From contig OY740774.1 in the NCBI GenBank assembly GCA_963513935.1, forward strand, positions 27,485,949 to 27,549,948: a stretch of DNA of 64,000 nucleotides, read 5' to 3'. Position numbers and translations under genes: made by a program. This DNA is from Aphrophora alni. Lineage: Eukaryota; Arthropoda; Insecta; Hemiptera; Aphrophoridae. Below the pieces are notes generated by a model. That model was not told the DNA's origin. It did not search any database and saw only the letters and a list, made by a program, of their open reading frames with translations. This document shows, in pieces, positions 13,301-28,300 of the stretch (positions are counted from its first letter, which is position 1; each line of letters starts with the position of its first letter).

Positions 13301-16300
13301 TTTTACCGCACTGCCGTAAAATACACATATTTTACATAATAAAACAAACAAACTAAATTACATTAAAATTAAACATAATAATTTATATTGTTGTCTTGAA
13401 AATCCATTTTTCTTTTATTAATGAAGTTACTACATTTAATTTATTATTTGAATCTCTTATCTGTTTGGCTTAACCGCGTCTTTTAAATGAGTCTATATTA
13501 AAATCTGACTTTTCACATTGTCACAAAAACCCCACAAGGTTTGTATTTCAATACAGGTATTGGAATACAAAGCTTTTATATATATATATTTCAAATCGAG
13601 AAAGAAAAAAAATTTTTTAATGGATGTTCAAGACATTTCATTTCAGAAGCTAAGGACCTCATGAAAGAAAATAAGTATCCCTAGTATACTTAATTTAAGA
13701 AAGATTCTCTTTTTACATAAAAAATTAAAATCTATTTGCTAAAATCCTATTTCACTATCTCAACTTGTCTGAGTCATCATAACTCATGTAAAAAAAAATA
13801 TTATGAATCAATTAGTGCTAAGTCTTATCTCTATTTATCCAATAAAACCCATCATCATTTTCCTTTTCAACCTCGTTGGCTGAAACTTTCCATCAACATT
13901 TTTTTGTTGACAGGATCCCGTCACTCAAAGCTTATCTCCCAGACAGCCGTCTATATACTTTTTCTCGTCTCATCCTCTTTGCCAAGACGACATTTCTACA
14001 TCCTTTGAAAATCTACCTTTGACTCTAGACATTCATCTGAATAATTCCTTCAACTTAATACAATTAAAATTTAAAACTTCTCATTATCATTAACACCATT
14101 ACAAAATTATTTACTTATTACTCAACATTACTTCAATTTACTTTAAAACTTTTCAATTCAGATTTTACATTATTATTTATTTTAGTTTAAATCCAATAAC
14201 TATTTATTCTTACTTAAAATCTCAATTCTCCTTTGTCTTGCTGGGATAACATGTTAGCTACTGATTTTACAATTACAAAAAACTCTTTTCTTCAACTAAA
14301 ATTCAAAACATAACATCATTATTATCAAAAAAAAATAAAATTACTTACAAAACTCATCTATTTATTTCAAAATTACCTCTTTACAATTGTTTCATCTTTC
14401 AGTATCCTATCTTAAAATTATTTCCATCTTATCTTTCATTTTTTTAATAATCAAAGTTGCATTAATCCCCAAAAAACCTCTTTATCATTCATTTATCCCT
14501 TTATCTCAACGTAGCTTCCTTTAAAAAATCATGATAACCGTCGTTTATTCGCAGAATTCCTCAAATCTCCCTTTATCTCATTAAAAATCGTCGCATATTT
14601 CCTTTATTTCATTAAAATCGTCGTATATTTCCTTTATTTCATCGCAGTACTCAAAAAACCTCTTAAAAACTAAAAAATTAACCATCAATGCAACTTAACT
14701 ACCTTCTTTATAAAAGTTTATTAACAGAACAACTTCATTTTAAATACCACTTTACTCAACAATTCTGTAAAGTCATCATCTTCATATAAAAACTCAAAAA
14801 TTCTTTCATTTAAATTACTTCATTAAAATCTCCCTTGTCATCAATCACTTAAATACAAAAAACTTATAAAAAATAAAAAATTATCATTGCTTTCCCAGCT
14901 AACACCGTATTTCATCAAAATCTTTAGATACCTTTATCAAAGAACTGCTTAACATCATTTATTATTTCAAATTCCATTATTATTTATTTAAAAAACACTA
15001 CTTATTTATCCTTTCTATCAAATTCATTAAAATCTCTCTACTTATTATTAATTTATTACTCCTTCCTTTAAAAAACAAAAACTTAACCTCCTTTACTCAT
15101 CATTTAACATCAAAAAAAAAACTTAAAAACTTTATTATTATCTGTCTTGGCAAAACTCACATAAATTCTCAAACCTTAAACAACTATTCTTCACATTCTC
15201 AAATCATAAATCACTTAAAACTAACAATTTTTTATCTCATATTATCTAATAATCCTTAAAATTTAAAACATCAAAACATACAACTTATCGTTTTACAATT
15301 TAACATCTAATTACCTATTCTAATCACCTAATCAACATTTTTACAATTTTACAGAACTTTTCGTTTCATTTCAAATAAAAACTCCCTTCCTGTCACGTCC
15401 GGTTTATTTCTAGGCTTTGTTTCTTAACAAACCCCCTCCTTCTTCATACAAAAATAAGAACCCTTCGTTCTTACCTGAACTTCTTCTACTAAATTTCTGT
15501 ATTTCTCAACACAAAATAAGAACTCTTTGTTCTTTAAACTTCTCAAAATTGTCAAAGTTTTAACTATATTTCATTTACATAAGTCGTATGACAATTTTTT
15601 TGTTTTTATTTTTTGTATTTTGTTTTTTCTTATTTTATTTTTCAAAACTCGACCGGGGTTTATTATAGTCACAGTAATTGAATTATACTCCTCTATGCTT
15701 ATAATAAAGCCCTGTCGAACGTCGATTAATAAAACCCTCCAACGTTCCATTTTTATTTTGTTTTTTATTTATACCTTTTTTATTTGATTTTTTATGAATT
15801 TTTTGTTTATTTTATGCATTTGACCTCCTACTTACCCCACTACAGTCCTTCTGACCATCTACTTTATACCGTGCATACTTCAAATTGCTCTTTGGACTCT
15901 TACACAAAGCAACATGTTGTGACGTTGAAATGTGCAGTGGTTGAATGCAATATCCCTACTAAATTCAAGATAAAGCCCAAAACACATCCCTATTCCACAA
16001 CACGCTCTCCATGTAGTCCCAGAATGCCTTATTCTTGCGAATAAAACATTCTATTATTACTACATAAACGCTCAGCCATCCACCCAAATGTTCATGTACT
16101 CCTTAAATGCATCTACTCGAAGAAAATTTTAAAATTCATAAAAAATTTCATTTAAATTATATCATCCGAAGTTGAAATAATGTTTATTTTCACCAAGTTT
16201 ATTACTAGCATCGTCGATTTTCTGTTTATGTATTCCTTTCTAGATGTTATTATTCAAATTCAAAAAGAAAATTTTATTTTTAAGATTTATTCTAAGTCCT

Positions 16301-19300
16301 TTACTTAGAAATTAACTTTTAATACTATTAAAGTTATTTAAGTAATCTACTTTTATTCTTATTTACTTTATTCAAAACCAATTATCCTTTATTTAAGTAA
16401 TTTTTATTTGAAAACGCAAGTTAATTTCCGATTATACGTCAAAAGTTTTTTATTTTCAGAACAATAATTCTGTCACACGCTGTATCTCGTCTCAATGTCA
16501 TGCAAAGGAATTCTAGGCCTGGTTTAAGCATAAACAAGTCCCCTCGATATGAGACAATCCTTATCTGTCTACTGATAAGACATGAAGACCTTTTGGTTCC
16601 AATACGATCTGCAAATGAATCTCAACTCTCTCTCGTCACATTTTATTGAATATTTAATATTGAATCCACCTACTTATTATTGCATATTTTTTCTTCAACA
16701 CTACACGGGATCTTTGCCTCGAATTAATCTGCTTTATCTTAACACGTAAAGTCAATATTTATCTTAGTATAAACAACGCTCGGTTATTCACTAACAACCT
16801 TGCAGCTCCAATGATCCTCTCATCTAGCTAATCTGTTTTCGTCACGTTTTCTAAATATTAAGATCTTAATAAACATATAAAGTTGTTTACTGCTATAATC
16901 CAGCGTCTTTACTTTACAAATACCTAAACGTTTTCTAAAACTAAACTCTTAATATTTTACGCTTGGCTAATAATTATTTTCTATATTTTTGTCTTAGCTT
17001 ACAAAATTCATTAGTACACACAAATTATTAATATTCATAACTCTTAATCATTTATTATCAAACTTAAACTTACTTATTAACAAAATCTTAACTACTTTTT
17101 ATTAATTATTTTAAAAATCAAGTCCGTGTGTTTATAAAATGTCCTTACATTTATTTATTCATTCCAAATTTCAATTTATTATGACTCAATTATAAATTAT
17201 ACATTTTTTACGATGGTTCCCAGATTGGTGAAAGATTTTAAAATACATGATTGAATTTTTTAACACACTTTTAATGTTAAATACCGCTTCTAGCTTAGAT
17301 AGTTTTTCTAGGCTAGTGTTTACAACAGACCCATTCCTAACAAAAGATCTCCCTTTGTTATTGTCTCGGAGTGTTGACAAAATACCTTTCTCTTTCTCCC
17401 TCTCAGGCATACCATCACCCCTCCTTCTCTCAAACATCTTAGAATCTAATGACCTAATTTCAACATCTGTTCGTTCAGGAATTCTAACCCCACCATTCTT
17501 ATACACTAGTACAAAACCTTCTTTTACTATTTCTACATTTTTACTTTCAAGATTATATTTAAAGTTAGATTTCTCACAAAAACTTTTAATTTCTTGTTCT
17601 TGGGTTTGAAAGATACTCTTAAATTTTATCATTACATAATTTTCAAACTCTACATTTTTATGACCCACTTGTTTTTTAAAATAAACAGCTGATACCTTCG
17701 TTATTAGATTATTTACTTTCACTTTGTTTTTTAAATTACTTATACCTATTCCAACCCCACTAGACATATTGATTTCAACATTACTTGTTATTTCTAGATT
17801 TACCTTGTTACCTAACCCATTATTCATCTTTTTAGCAATTTCTTGAACACAGTCATTTACACAATTATCCTCTATTATTATCAAATCATTTGACATGTTA
17901 TTTATTTCATTAAAACTGTTAATTTCAATTTCAGCTATTGCTTGATTTAAATTGTTATCTAAATTATTAATATTTTCCACCAAAACACCTTCTACACTAT
18001 TAATCTGTTCAAATTCTACTTTTTTCTCACAATAGCTTAATTCAAATTCTACTTTATTATTAGTTTCCATTACATTAATTTCCATTTTAAGATTCTGTTC
18101 AAATTTTACATAATTTGGTTTTAATTCAACCCTCATTTCTTCAAATTTTTTACACATTGCTTCTTTTAAATTTAAATTATTTTGTCTTAGCTCTAATTTA
18201 CTCAGTTTCAAGTCATTATCTATTTTATCCAGTTTAACATTATTCTGTTCGAGTTTAACATTGAAATTTTCCAGCTTAGTGTTAATTTCTAGCTTATTTT
18301 GATCAAATTTATTATTGAAGTCATCAAATTTATTATTTAAATCTTGCTTCAAATCTACATTATTTTGTTCAATTTTATTATTTGTTTGTTTAATATCATT
18401 ACTTATACATTCAAATTTCTTATCATTATCTCGTTTGAATTCTAAGCTATTTTTATCAAATTTTTTATCCATATCTAAACTAGTTTGTCGAAATCCTTTT
18501 ACTAACATCTCATATATTTTTTCCATGCTCATACCTTGATCATTATTTTCTACACTCTCATCAATCCTAACTTCTTTGGTTACACTAACCTGCTCAATTA
18601 CCCTAACCTCTTCAGCTCTTAATTCCTTATCTGAATTTTCTTCTACAATTTCTACCCCTGGTGTTTCTACTAATTTTTTATTCATATCTTCACACTTTTC
18701 TTTACTATTTAGCATCCTATCACTATCAAACCCATTAAAATCCGAACCTGAACTACTATTCGCGTTCACACTTGAACGTCTACTATTACTATTACTACTT
18801 ATTTCTTGATCTAAAAAATTTTGTGCAAATTGTTCATTTGTTTGCTCATTACTTTGCGATTCCTTCTCTAAATTATCAAAAATATCCCCTGTAAATTCCA
18901 ATGGCTCTATATTATTTAAAGAATTTTGATTTCCTAACCCTACCTGTTCATCACTATTATTTACATTTACAATTTCTGACTCCATTTTTATCTTACTATA
19001 TTTAACACAAAAAATTTTTAAAAAAGAATCTTTCTTATTATTATAAAGAGAGTCCTTACCTTGATTTCAAGAATTCTCATTACCAAAATCACTGTTTATT
19101 TCGACTAAAAAGCCCCACGTTGGGCGCCATTTGTAATATTTCTTAAAGGAGGTGATGAAGTTACTTTAATTATTTATAATTATCTTATTAAATTGCTCGA
19201 CTAGGGCGCCAGGTATCCTTAACATACCAATTTTGAAAAAAGAATAAATTTAAATATTTAAAAGAAAGAAAAAATATCTGGGGGTCGTAAGTTCTTTTCA

Positions 19301-22300
19301 CAGTGTACTTACAGTGATATTTGGTATTTAATGAAAACACTTGTCTCTGAAATGTTAACATAAAGATTTATTAAACTATTAAAGAAACATCCTACAAATT
19401 ATTATTAACAACAAAAAAATCATATTATAAATACTAGTTATCCTTTTTAATTTCAATAACAAATTATGAATTTATATTTCCTTTATTTCTTTCTTTCAAA
19501 TTAATTAATTTTATCTTTAAAAATGCTTTTACCAATAAAATTGTTGCAACAGGAATTTACTTTTTATTTAAATTTAAATCATTATAAAGATCTCAGATGG
19601 AGATTTACTTCAATTATTAAAATTTTTATTATTTTATCTATCAATTTATTTCCTTTTAAAATATTTATGAAACAGATTAAAAAATTTAAACATGTATAGC
19701 AAAATATATCAAAACATAATATAAATACTTAGTCCTAATTTAACATATGGTGTTTATACCAGAACACCCATTTGCACTAAAATTGTCCAAAGATATTAAT
19801 TCCAGATGTCCTGAGACTTGTAGATTACAGCAAGCGTTGTTTTCTGAAAAGTTCATGTTTCGAATATTCACCCAGCACTCTAGGAATGTTATTTTTTTTT
19901 GTACGACAATCATAACATTCATCATTAATAAAAGAATGTTCACTTCGATACAAAGTTTTTTTGCCACGTGCTAAACGATCCGTTTAAGACACTCATTTAC
20001 AGTACACAGTCTCTTATTCTTTGAAATCTTATAAATTCGAGTGTTCATTAAGTTTTTTTTTTTTATATTCACCGTCTAATTAAATACTTTATACTAATTT
20101 TCTCATAAATATTGTTTGTCACTTAGAATACAGTAAGTCTATTACTTTCAAACACGTTTACATTGTCATTAGAAGCGTCCATTATCACTTCCTATCCATT
20201 TTCTACTAAATTAGTCTCTACTTGAGACAAAAATTAAATCTATTACTTTTTAGATAAAACAAACTTGTAATTAAGAACTCTACATTTCACACAACCTTAC
20301 TCCTCAAAGCCTTACTAGACTCTCAAAAACACAACCATTCTCCACCAAGCTCTGATCTAGACTTTTTTAGAAACAGCCTGTCACTCCTAACGCTGGACTC
20401 AGACTGCTGTAACCATGAGGCAAATTCTTACTTCCGAAAAGCGTTCCTTCCGGTCACTGTTCAACATTTTACCGCACTGCCGTAAAATACACATATTTTA
20501 CATAATAAAACAAACAAACTAAATTACATTAAAATTAAACATAATAATTTATATTGTTGTCTTGAAAATCCATTTTTCTTTTATTAATGAAGTTACTACA
20601 TTTAATTTATTATTTGAATCTCTTATCTGTTTGGCTTAACCGCGTCTTTTAAATGAGTCTATATTAAAATCTGACTTTTCACATTGTCACAGTTGTTAAT
20701 AATTTAACAATTCTCTCGAAATGGTTTTTATATTCAGCTAGGACCCTTCAGAATTGCAAACCTTTTACTCATTAAAGTGACCATCTGAGTAATATTTATA
20801 TATTATAACAGTATAGCTGATAATGTAGCAATCAATTTTTATATTTTCATCATTCCAATATATAACTTCAACAAAATTAAATGTTGGTTTAACCAATTAA
20901 GACATCGCTTATGGAAAACCAATGTGAATTCCCCCCAAATTGGTTGGGAATTTAGCAAATTGGTTGACAGTATAAACTCTTAAATTCCAACAAAATTTGA
21001 TTGAGATCACTTGGTTTTGTGTGTGAGTGGTGTATAATTTAATCTATTAATATTCTTGGTCTACTTTTTTCTTTTCATCTTGTTTCCATTTTTATCAAAT
21101 CTAAACTCATTTCTTTTAATTTAGTTAACCAAAACACTGCAAGGAAACATAGTACACCAGTGAAGGTAAACAATAGTAGTAATAAAATAATTACCAGTAA
21201 AAACAAGCTTCTGGTTTATTTGTACACTCTGAAATTATTAATTTAGGATCTGAAATATTTATAACATAATTAATAACTTACAGCCCAACATTTATAAAAT
21301 ATTTTTAAAAGCTTACATTTTTATGAAACAGACCCCTGATTTTTGAAATAAATGTGAGCTCTTTGCTATGGTTGTGTAATTTTTGATTGTATTCTAGCTA
21401 TTTTAAGGCAATCATATTCGCATGTTGATTTCGAGTTAAAAAAGAAAAAAAAAGTTAGTAGTTTACTAAAAGTTTGTAAGTTAGTACTGATGAAAAGACA
21501 AAACCAAACCCACTTTTGAAATAATGTACTCCCAGTATAAATTGTGAAATAGCATAAAATTTGAGTAATGCCTTCCTTCCTTCAAACCGATGCTTGTTAA
21601 AAAAATATGAATAATTGATTTTGTATAAAATTTGATGCTCTTAAAATTTGACACGGACATTTCTAATAAGTTTATATTTAATACAATCTGTCTTATTTTC
21701 CTCTAAAATTAGGGAACTACAAAGTATACACATCACTTGTTTAACTTTTCAGAAATTATTTATAACAGAACAGAAGACCTATGTTTAGTTACTAAATTAC
21801 AATATTTTTAACATACCTCGCAGGTCCATCCATGACTAGCATTGATCTCCTGGGCAGAAACACAGGTATATGTTCACCTACCGACTTGAATTCCATGACA
21901 ACATCAGAGCTAAGAGACAATGACATTATGGGTGACTCAAAGGCACTATGGGTATCTATGTGACTAGGTATGCCTGTAAGCACACAATACACAGATGGTT
22001 TATTTACAATATTTTTAGCAAATTTTAAAATAAAATCTGTTAAAAAAAATTAGTTAGTTCCAGTTGAATTCTATACTAATGCCTTCCTAAGATCACAGTG
22101 CCTTTCACACGAGTTTGAAATAAGCATTCACCAAGTTTTCACAACACAGCAGAATTACCTTCAGAGTCTCATTTTAGTGAATACAGGCTTGACATTTTCA
22201 AGGAATTCTAGTTTGGATCTATAGATTGTTTCATGTAGTCTTTGGTTAGATGCACCTCTTTTGATCTTTCCTATGTATCTCTTGGCATTATCTTCTTCTT

Positions 22301-25300
22301 TTCCGACCCTAACGCTATTAGAGTATTCAAGAGCTAGGAGTTATTATTTTATGCTCTTTTTTTCTTTTTTATAAGGCTATAATGACAAAAGTATTTTACC
22401 TTTAAACAACTAGAAAACAAAATACAACATAGCACTGAGGAATGCGCCAATTGCACTGGGTTCATATATGCTGTTGTTTTTAGTATTTTATCTGCTGTGA
22501 CATTGCCAAAGATGTCACAGTGAGATGGGATTCAATGGAATACTATATTCTTATTGATTTTTCTCAGTGATATTATTATGCTTCTTATCTCTGATATCAG
22601 GTATACGTAGGCACATGTGCCTAGAGTCGGTTACAATGCATATATGTTGATAATTGAGTGACAAGCATGCTACGAGAGCTGTATTCATTACTATCAACTA
22701 AGTATTCATACTAGAACGTTAATTAGCCAGGATGTAAAATACATTTCTAGTAGTGTTACTGTAATATCCAGTCTCAGCCTTCCCCATATCAAGGTCCACT
22801 AGGCCAGCTGTGTATGTTTTTACAAAGTTGTTGTATCCGTCTTCAATCAGTAGTAGACCCTCTGACCTACGTGCTTCAGAGAGTTCAAAAAGTTCTTCCG
22901 TAGTAAGCGTGAGCTAACAAATAAGACAACATATTCTTTTTAAATACTTTATTTAGATGTAATTAATTATATATTTATATAAGTGTTAGAAAATGTTTTT
23001 ATTGCTTTTTCTAGCAAAAGACCTAAGTAATACACAATGCTCAGTAGGAAGGAGTTAGTTTATAATGGTCCTGCCAAGTAATAGATAAATATTCTAATCC
23101 AATCGATAAACACAAGACTATAAACAATCATTATGACAGTGTACAAAAACTTAGGTAATTGTTTGGCTTGCTTAATAACACGTCACAAATGACCAAGAGT
23201 ATATAAACCAGGTTGGTAGAAAATCGAAGTCAGACGAGCAGAGAGGTATCGATAGTCAGTGGTCGGCGGCAGGAGTGGGTACGAGTTGCCGGGAGGTCAG
23301 ATTCAGTAAGGAGTTATCGACCGTCAGCTGTCAGCAGTGCTGTTGTGGGATAAGATCGCTAATAAAAGAAAATTCGATAAGAGGGATCAATACAGACACG
23401 GATTCAAGAGGGATAGGTAATTGTAAAATAAGCAAGCTTCATGTATAAAGCAATTCAGTAAATTTTTGGAATTCATATTTAAATTTTGAATTTTCATATT
23501 TGAACGTATTAAGAGATAATAGAAATTAGCTATGTTATATATGAATTAGAATAATTAATAATATTAAACTAAAGACATTGTCAATACAAACATTTTAGTA
23601 ATACATCACTGATTGCCTAAATCATTTCTTTTTTAACCCGGCTCCAGGAATCCCTTTTGAATCCTAAAACCTCTAAACTGGCATTGTTGGTCAAAAACAT
23701 ACCTAATTTGTTTTCTTTTAATATGTAAATGCTTACGCTTCTCGTAAAATGAATTTTGATAGTGTAGTCACAAAATATTCACCTGGGTAATAAGGAGGAA
23801 GAAACTATGTTTATTTTATTTTAAACTATATGCCAAGCACACTTCAAATTGTTGTTACATTCTTGTATAAATTATTTAATATTTCCTTTTATTTTCTAAA
23901 ACAGAGGGTCTTTAATTATGTACAACAAACACTTTATTTGACACAAAATGATGTTTCAGTGACTGACTAAATTTTTATATTCAGTTTTTGTATAAACCTC
24001 AAATTTTCTGTTTGAAGTTATTCGTTAATGATGGAAGTTCAATTTTATTATTATACATTTTTCGGACATTTGCCATCATTTGTGTGTTAGAAATCAAAAC
24101 ACGACGTTTTGGGAATAAGAATCAATTCCCGTTATCAAGTGACTAAAAACTAAAGAAACATGAAACTAGAAACTAAGCCTATATAAGAAGTAAAATTGAA
24201 TAAGAATACCATCAACCTTAATATCTAAGCATGTATCTCAGAGCTTAAACTGAGAAGTCAAAAAACACAATCACGGTAACACACAACTAACGTCAAATAC
24301 GTGTTATTGTATCTAAAATACAGCAACAAGTGACGTGGTCCAGAAGGCGTGACAAAGCTTCCTAGCACGAGAGCGGGTTACAACCCCTTGTGGCGATTTA
24401 ACAGGTAAAATTTCAGCTTGTTTTTTAGTAATAGGAATATTATAACTATAATATCCCTATTACTAAATACAACTAATTACTAATACAACTAACAATAGGC
24501 CACTCCCCTAATAGTTTGTCACGCCTTCTGGACCACGTCACTTGTGTATCCTAGATACAACAACACTTATTTGACAATAGTTGTGTGTTACCGTGATTGT
24601 GTTTTTTGACTTCTCAGTTTAAGCTCTGATATGCATGCTTGGATATTAAGGTTGGTGGTATTCTTATTCAATTTTACTTCTTATATAGGCTTAGTTTCTA
24701 GTTTCATGTTTCTTTAGTTTTTAGTCACTTGATAACGGGAATTGATTCTTATTCCCGAAACGTCGTATTTTGATTTCTAACACACAAATGATGGCAAATG
24801 TCCGAAAAATGTGTAATAATAAAACCTCAAATGTGTAAATTCACAAAGAATTGTGAACATGTAATTACTGAAGATGATGACTTAGTCCAGTAGTAAATTG
24901 TGGAATTTAAAACATGTAGGATGTAGACTACTGTCAAAATAAAAAAACATATTAATAATATATAACATATCTAAATATCAGTAGCTTAGTAGTCATATAA
25001 CAGTATTTAAGAACAAGATTTAATATAGATTCCATTTTAGCTCACGGATCAGTGAATTATCAAATTTATTTAAGTATGTCAAAATTATTTAAATTGGATT
25101 AGTTGACATATTTACCTTAAATTGTTCATTGGTGGTTAAAACTTCAACAATGATGATGACCTCAAAGAACATGTTACCACACAGGTGGCAACGTTTTATG
25201 AAGGGATACAAAAACTTGTGCCACGTTATAACAAGTGCTTACAAATGGTGGGAGCTATGTAGAAAAATAGTTTAAGATTTATAGATTTTTTGCAATAAAT

Positions 25301-28300
25301 AGTTTTTCTGTATTGTACTAGTTTTGAGTTGTTACCAAACGGAACTTACTTTCTGGAGTTAGCTTATTATAATGTATGACTATCTATCAAAATAATAAAC
25401 ATGACCACAGGCATACATCGAGAGTCAAGATCAAGATGGAAAACCACATCCTTACTAGCATGAATAAGTGTCAATGTACAATCAATCATTGTGCGTACAT
25501 TTAATAATATGCTGTAGTGGTGTCCTACATGACAACACAAGGAACCATTTACGAAACAATAGCGTTGATATACTTTAACTGTTGCATGCTTCTCAATTAT
25601 ATGTTTACACAAATTTATACTATTTCCTTTGTAAAAATAATTAACTTAGTTTATTTTTGAAGTTCTATAATAAAAAATTACCACCGATTTAGTCATTGAA
25701 ACATCATCTTATTTCATATAAAATATTTGTTATGGAAATTTTTCATTTGGTGAATTAATAAGCTATTCTCATTAACAGCTATAATAATCCTGAACAGATA
25801 GTAGATTATATACATATAATATAGTAGTATTACCTACATGATCGTTTTCCTTCCTTTTATTGTTGGTTAATGTCTTTATTCTTGTTAGACTTATGAAGAC
25901 AGAGGATCAAGTAATATATGAAAAATGCCATCAACCGGATTCAAACCTCCATAACTTTTGATCGTTCACTAGTCTGAACTGCAGCGAAATAAGTATTTGC
26001 ACTAACAACTAACTATATTGCATCCCACTATGACACAAGTTATCCTATTAACATATTGTGGACAATAACAAATATGTGATACAACAGAACTGCTATAGCA
26101 GTCAAGTAAGCAAATATGACTGCTATGACAGTAAAAATAAAATGTAAGACAATTACCATATATTGTTGTGTTTTTAACATTAGTTTCCTGCGCTATAAGT
26201 CACATTATTCAGTAAAGTTGTAAAACTGTTTATCTCGTGTTCTACACTACAATGTTCATAGATTTCTATTGCTTTTAGGAACATAAATAAATATAATTTG
26301 ATAAAGATTATTAGTTAAGTATTAGATGACATTGTCCAGCTATGATTCGATAAGTGCATAACTGCTATATTAGTCATAACATAAATGTCTTAAAGAATAA
26401 TCTTAAATTAATACCTTGTCCTTTCTGGTACTGATTAACAGTGAGTTGATCAGGAGTCCAAGGCAACAGAGTACCATATCCTTTCTCTTCAAATCTCTTA
26501 TTTATGAAAAGACACTCCTCAGGTATTTTCTCCGACAGTGGTTTGTCTTTATCTACATTGTTGTTGTCATATCTAAATTCAAAACCATAATGTTTTACTC
26601 TACGATGTTTCATAATTTTACCTGTAAACATGGATAAACTGTGTTAAGAATAACTTATAATATCTAAAATCAATATAAGAAATTCTTTGGAACATTTTAT
26701 ATAGGAATACATGATAAATAATTTTGAAGAAGAAAAAAAGCTATCGTGGCACAGTGACATAACAGAAAACATGCAGACTTAAAGTAAATATTTTCAGAAG
26801 TTATCTGCATTTGGAGTAAAAATTGGACAATAGACTAAGAAAAATGTTGGTTAATTAGAGGTTAATTCAATAGAAAAAAGAAAATTTCCAGGATCTAACT
26901 CTGTCTCTTACCATTTGCAACGTAGACAACACATTTGGGGACATATGGTTGTTTATATAGGGGCGAATATTGGGGGTATTGGAATGCATGTGGGCCCTCA
27001 AATTAATTAGCCATTATTGCAATTTATACTCCAGGTCACTTATACACTAAGCCAGCTTATAATGACTTAAACAATTAATTGTTATATCAAACACTCCACG
27101 CACAAGGACCGTCTCCTTGCGTAAAGCAAATGATGCGCCTGGTGTCGATTTTCTGGTATGACAATTCAAATTGTGGCGAAACGCCACAAAGTGTCTATAG
27201 TTATTCATAGAATGGCAACCATTAAACTATAAAATACTTTTCTTGGTTTTTTTTTTACATCCACGGTTAATGAAAGGTTACAGACCTTTAATATTCAGTG
27301 AAAAACAATTTTAAAGTTTTTTTTAAATTTTATTTTTTTATTTCTCTGATGCAAGTTTAGTTTTAAAACTGTAATGCTCACCAATATGTAAACTCCCTAT
27401 ATATATTTTTTATTTTATTTTACTTAGAACTTGGTACATTCAATTGGATTATTGAATTTCATAGTCATCAAAATGTTATTGAAACCAGTAGAGCCAATCT
27501 TATATAAAGATGAGGTTATTTTCTAACTTTTATTTATAACTCTAATATCAATTTGACTGGGGGGGGGGGAGATACCAATGTGTTTTATTTGACTACATTT
27601 AATTTATTTGTAAAAAAAAGATCATAATCACAGAACATATTTTGATAAAAACCAAAATTTGGTGATTTTTTTCTAATGCAAGTTACTCTCTTATTGTTGC
27701 AAGTTTTAATCATTATATTTAAATACAGTATTTGTAGCTCAAATAAACTAATATGAAACAGGGTAAGAAATAAAGTAATAAATTCACAGGATCGAAATAT
27801 CTTCTTTTTTTCACCAATACTTTCTAACACCAATCACTATATGTTTATAAACATCATAATACTTCTTCTCAATATATAGATAGACTAAGAAAGTATAATA
27901 TGTGGTATTCAGATATTTACCTAAATGATCATTCATTTCGTCCCAATGGACACAAGCTAAAAGTTTTTCTTCTTCTTCCTCTGTTACAAAATCTTCTATT
28001 AAAGTCAAACCATCTGGAAGTATTCCCAGACTTACAGCACTCTTAATCTCAGGTACTGAAACATTATAAGTCCAAACTCAACATATACATTCTCTTCACT
28101 TAAGTATATTAATCAGTAGTTAATAACACACTTTAATTTCCACAACAACAAGACTATGCTTCAGTGACCAAATCACTATCTTTAGTTAAGTGACACATAC
28201 ATAAACTTTGTGCCGCTAAACCAAGAGAGGCTAGAGAATAATAATGACAAAATGTACCCATCCATCCAAGTCCAATCACATCACAAAACAGACAATCAGT

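Larger units (their letters stand above)
11966..20691 (-). mobile_element. Non-autonomous LTR retroelement (LARD-like), gypsy-type PBS
   Basis: Complete 8726-bp element. Two 1560-bp LTRs (11966-13525 and 19132-20691) begin TG and end CA, and are flanked by GTTG duplications (11962-11965 and 20692-20695). Sense is minus: the 18-nt PBS TGGCGCCCAACGTGGGGC lies 2 nt inside the right LTR and matches the tRNA-Lys type used by gypsy-class elements. The 5.6-kb interior holds only a 599-codon ORF next to the PBS and about 3.7 kb without any ORF. No protease, RT, RNase H or integrase is visible. The LTRs look identical over the stretches I compared, including both 75-codon frames, so insertion was recent and mobilisation in trans is likely. 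Confidence 0.88.

Noticed and set aside
13526..17185. Hidden pol in the LARD-like element
   Set aside because: I looked for DTG, YVDD/YMDD, TDAS and HHCC/DDE patterns in the minus strand and saw none. The region has no long frame.
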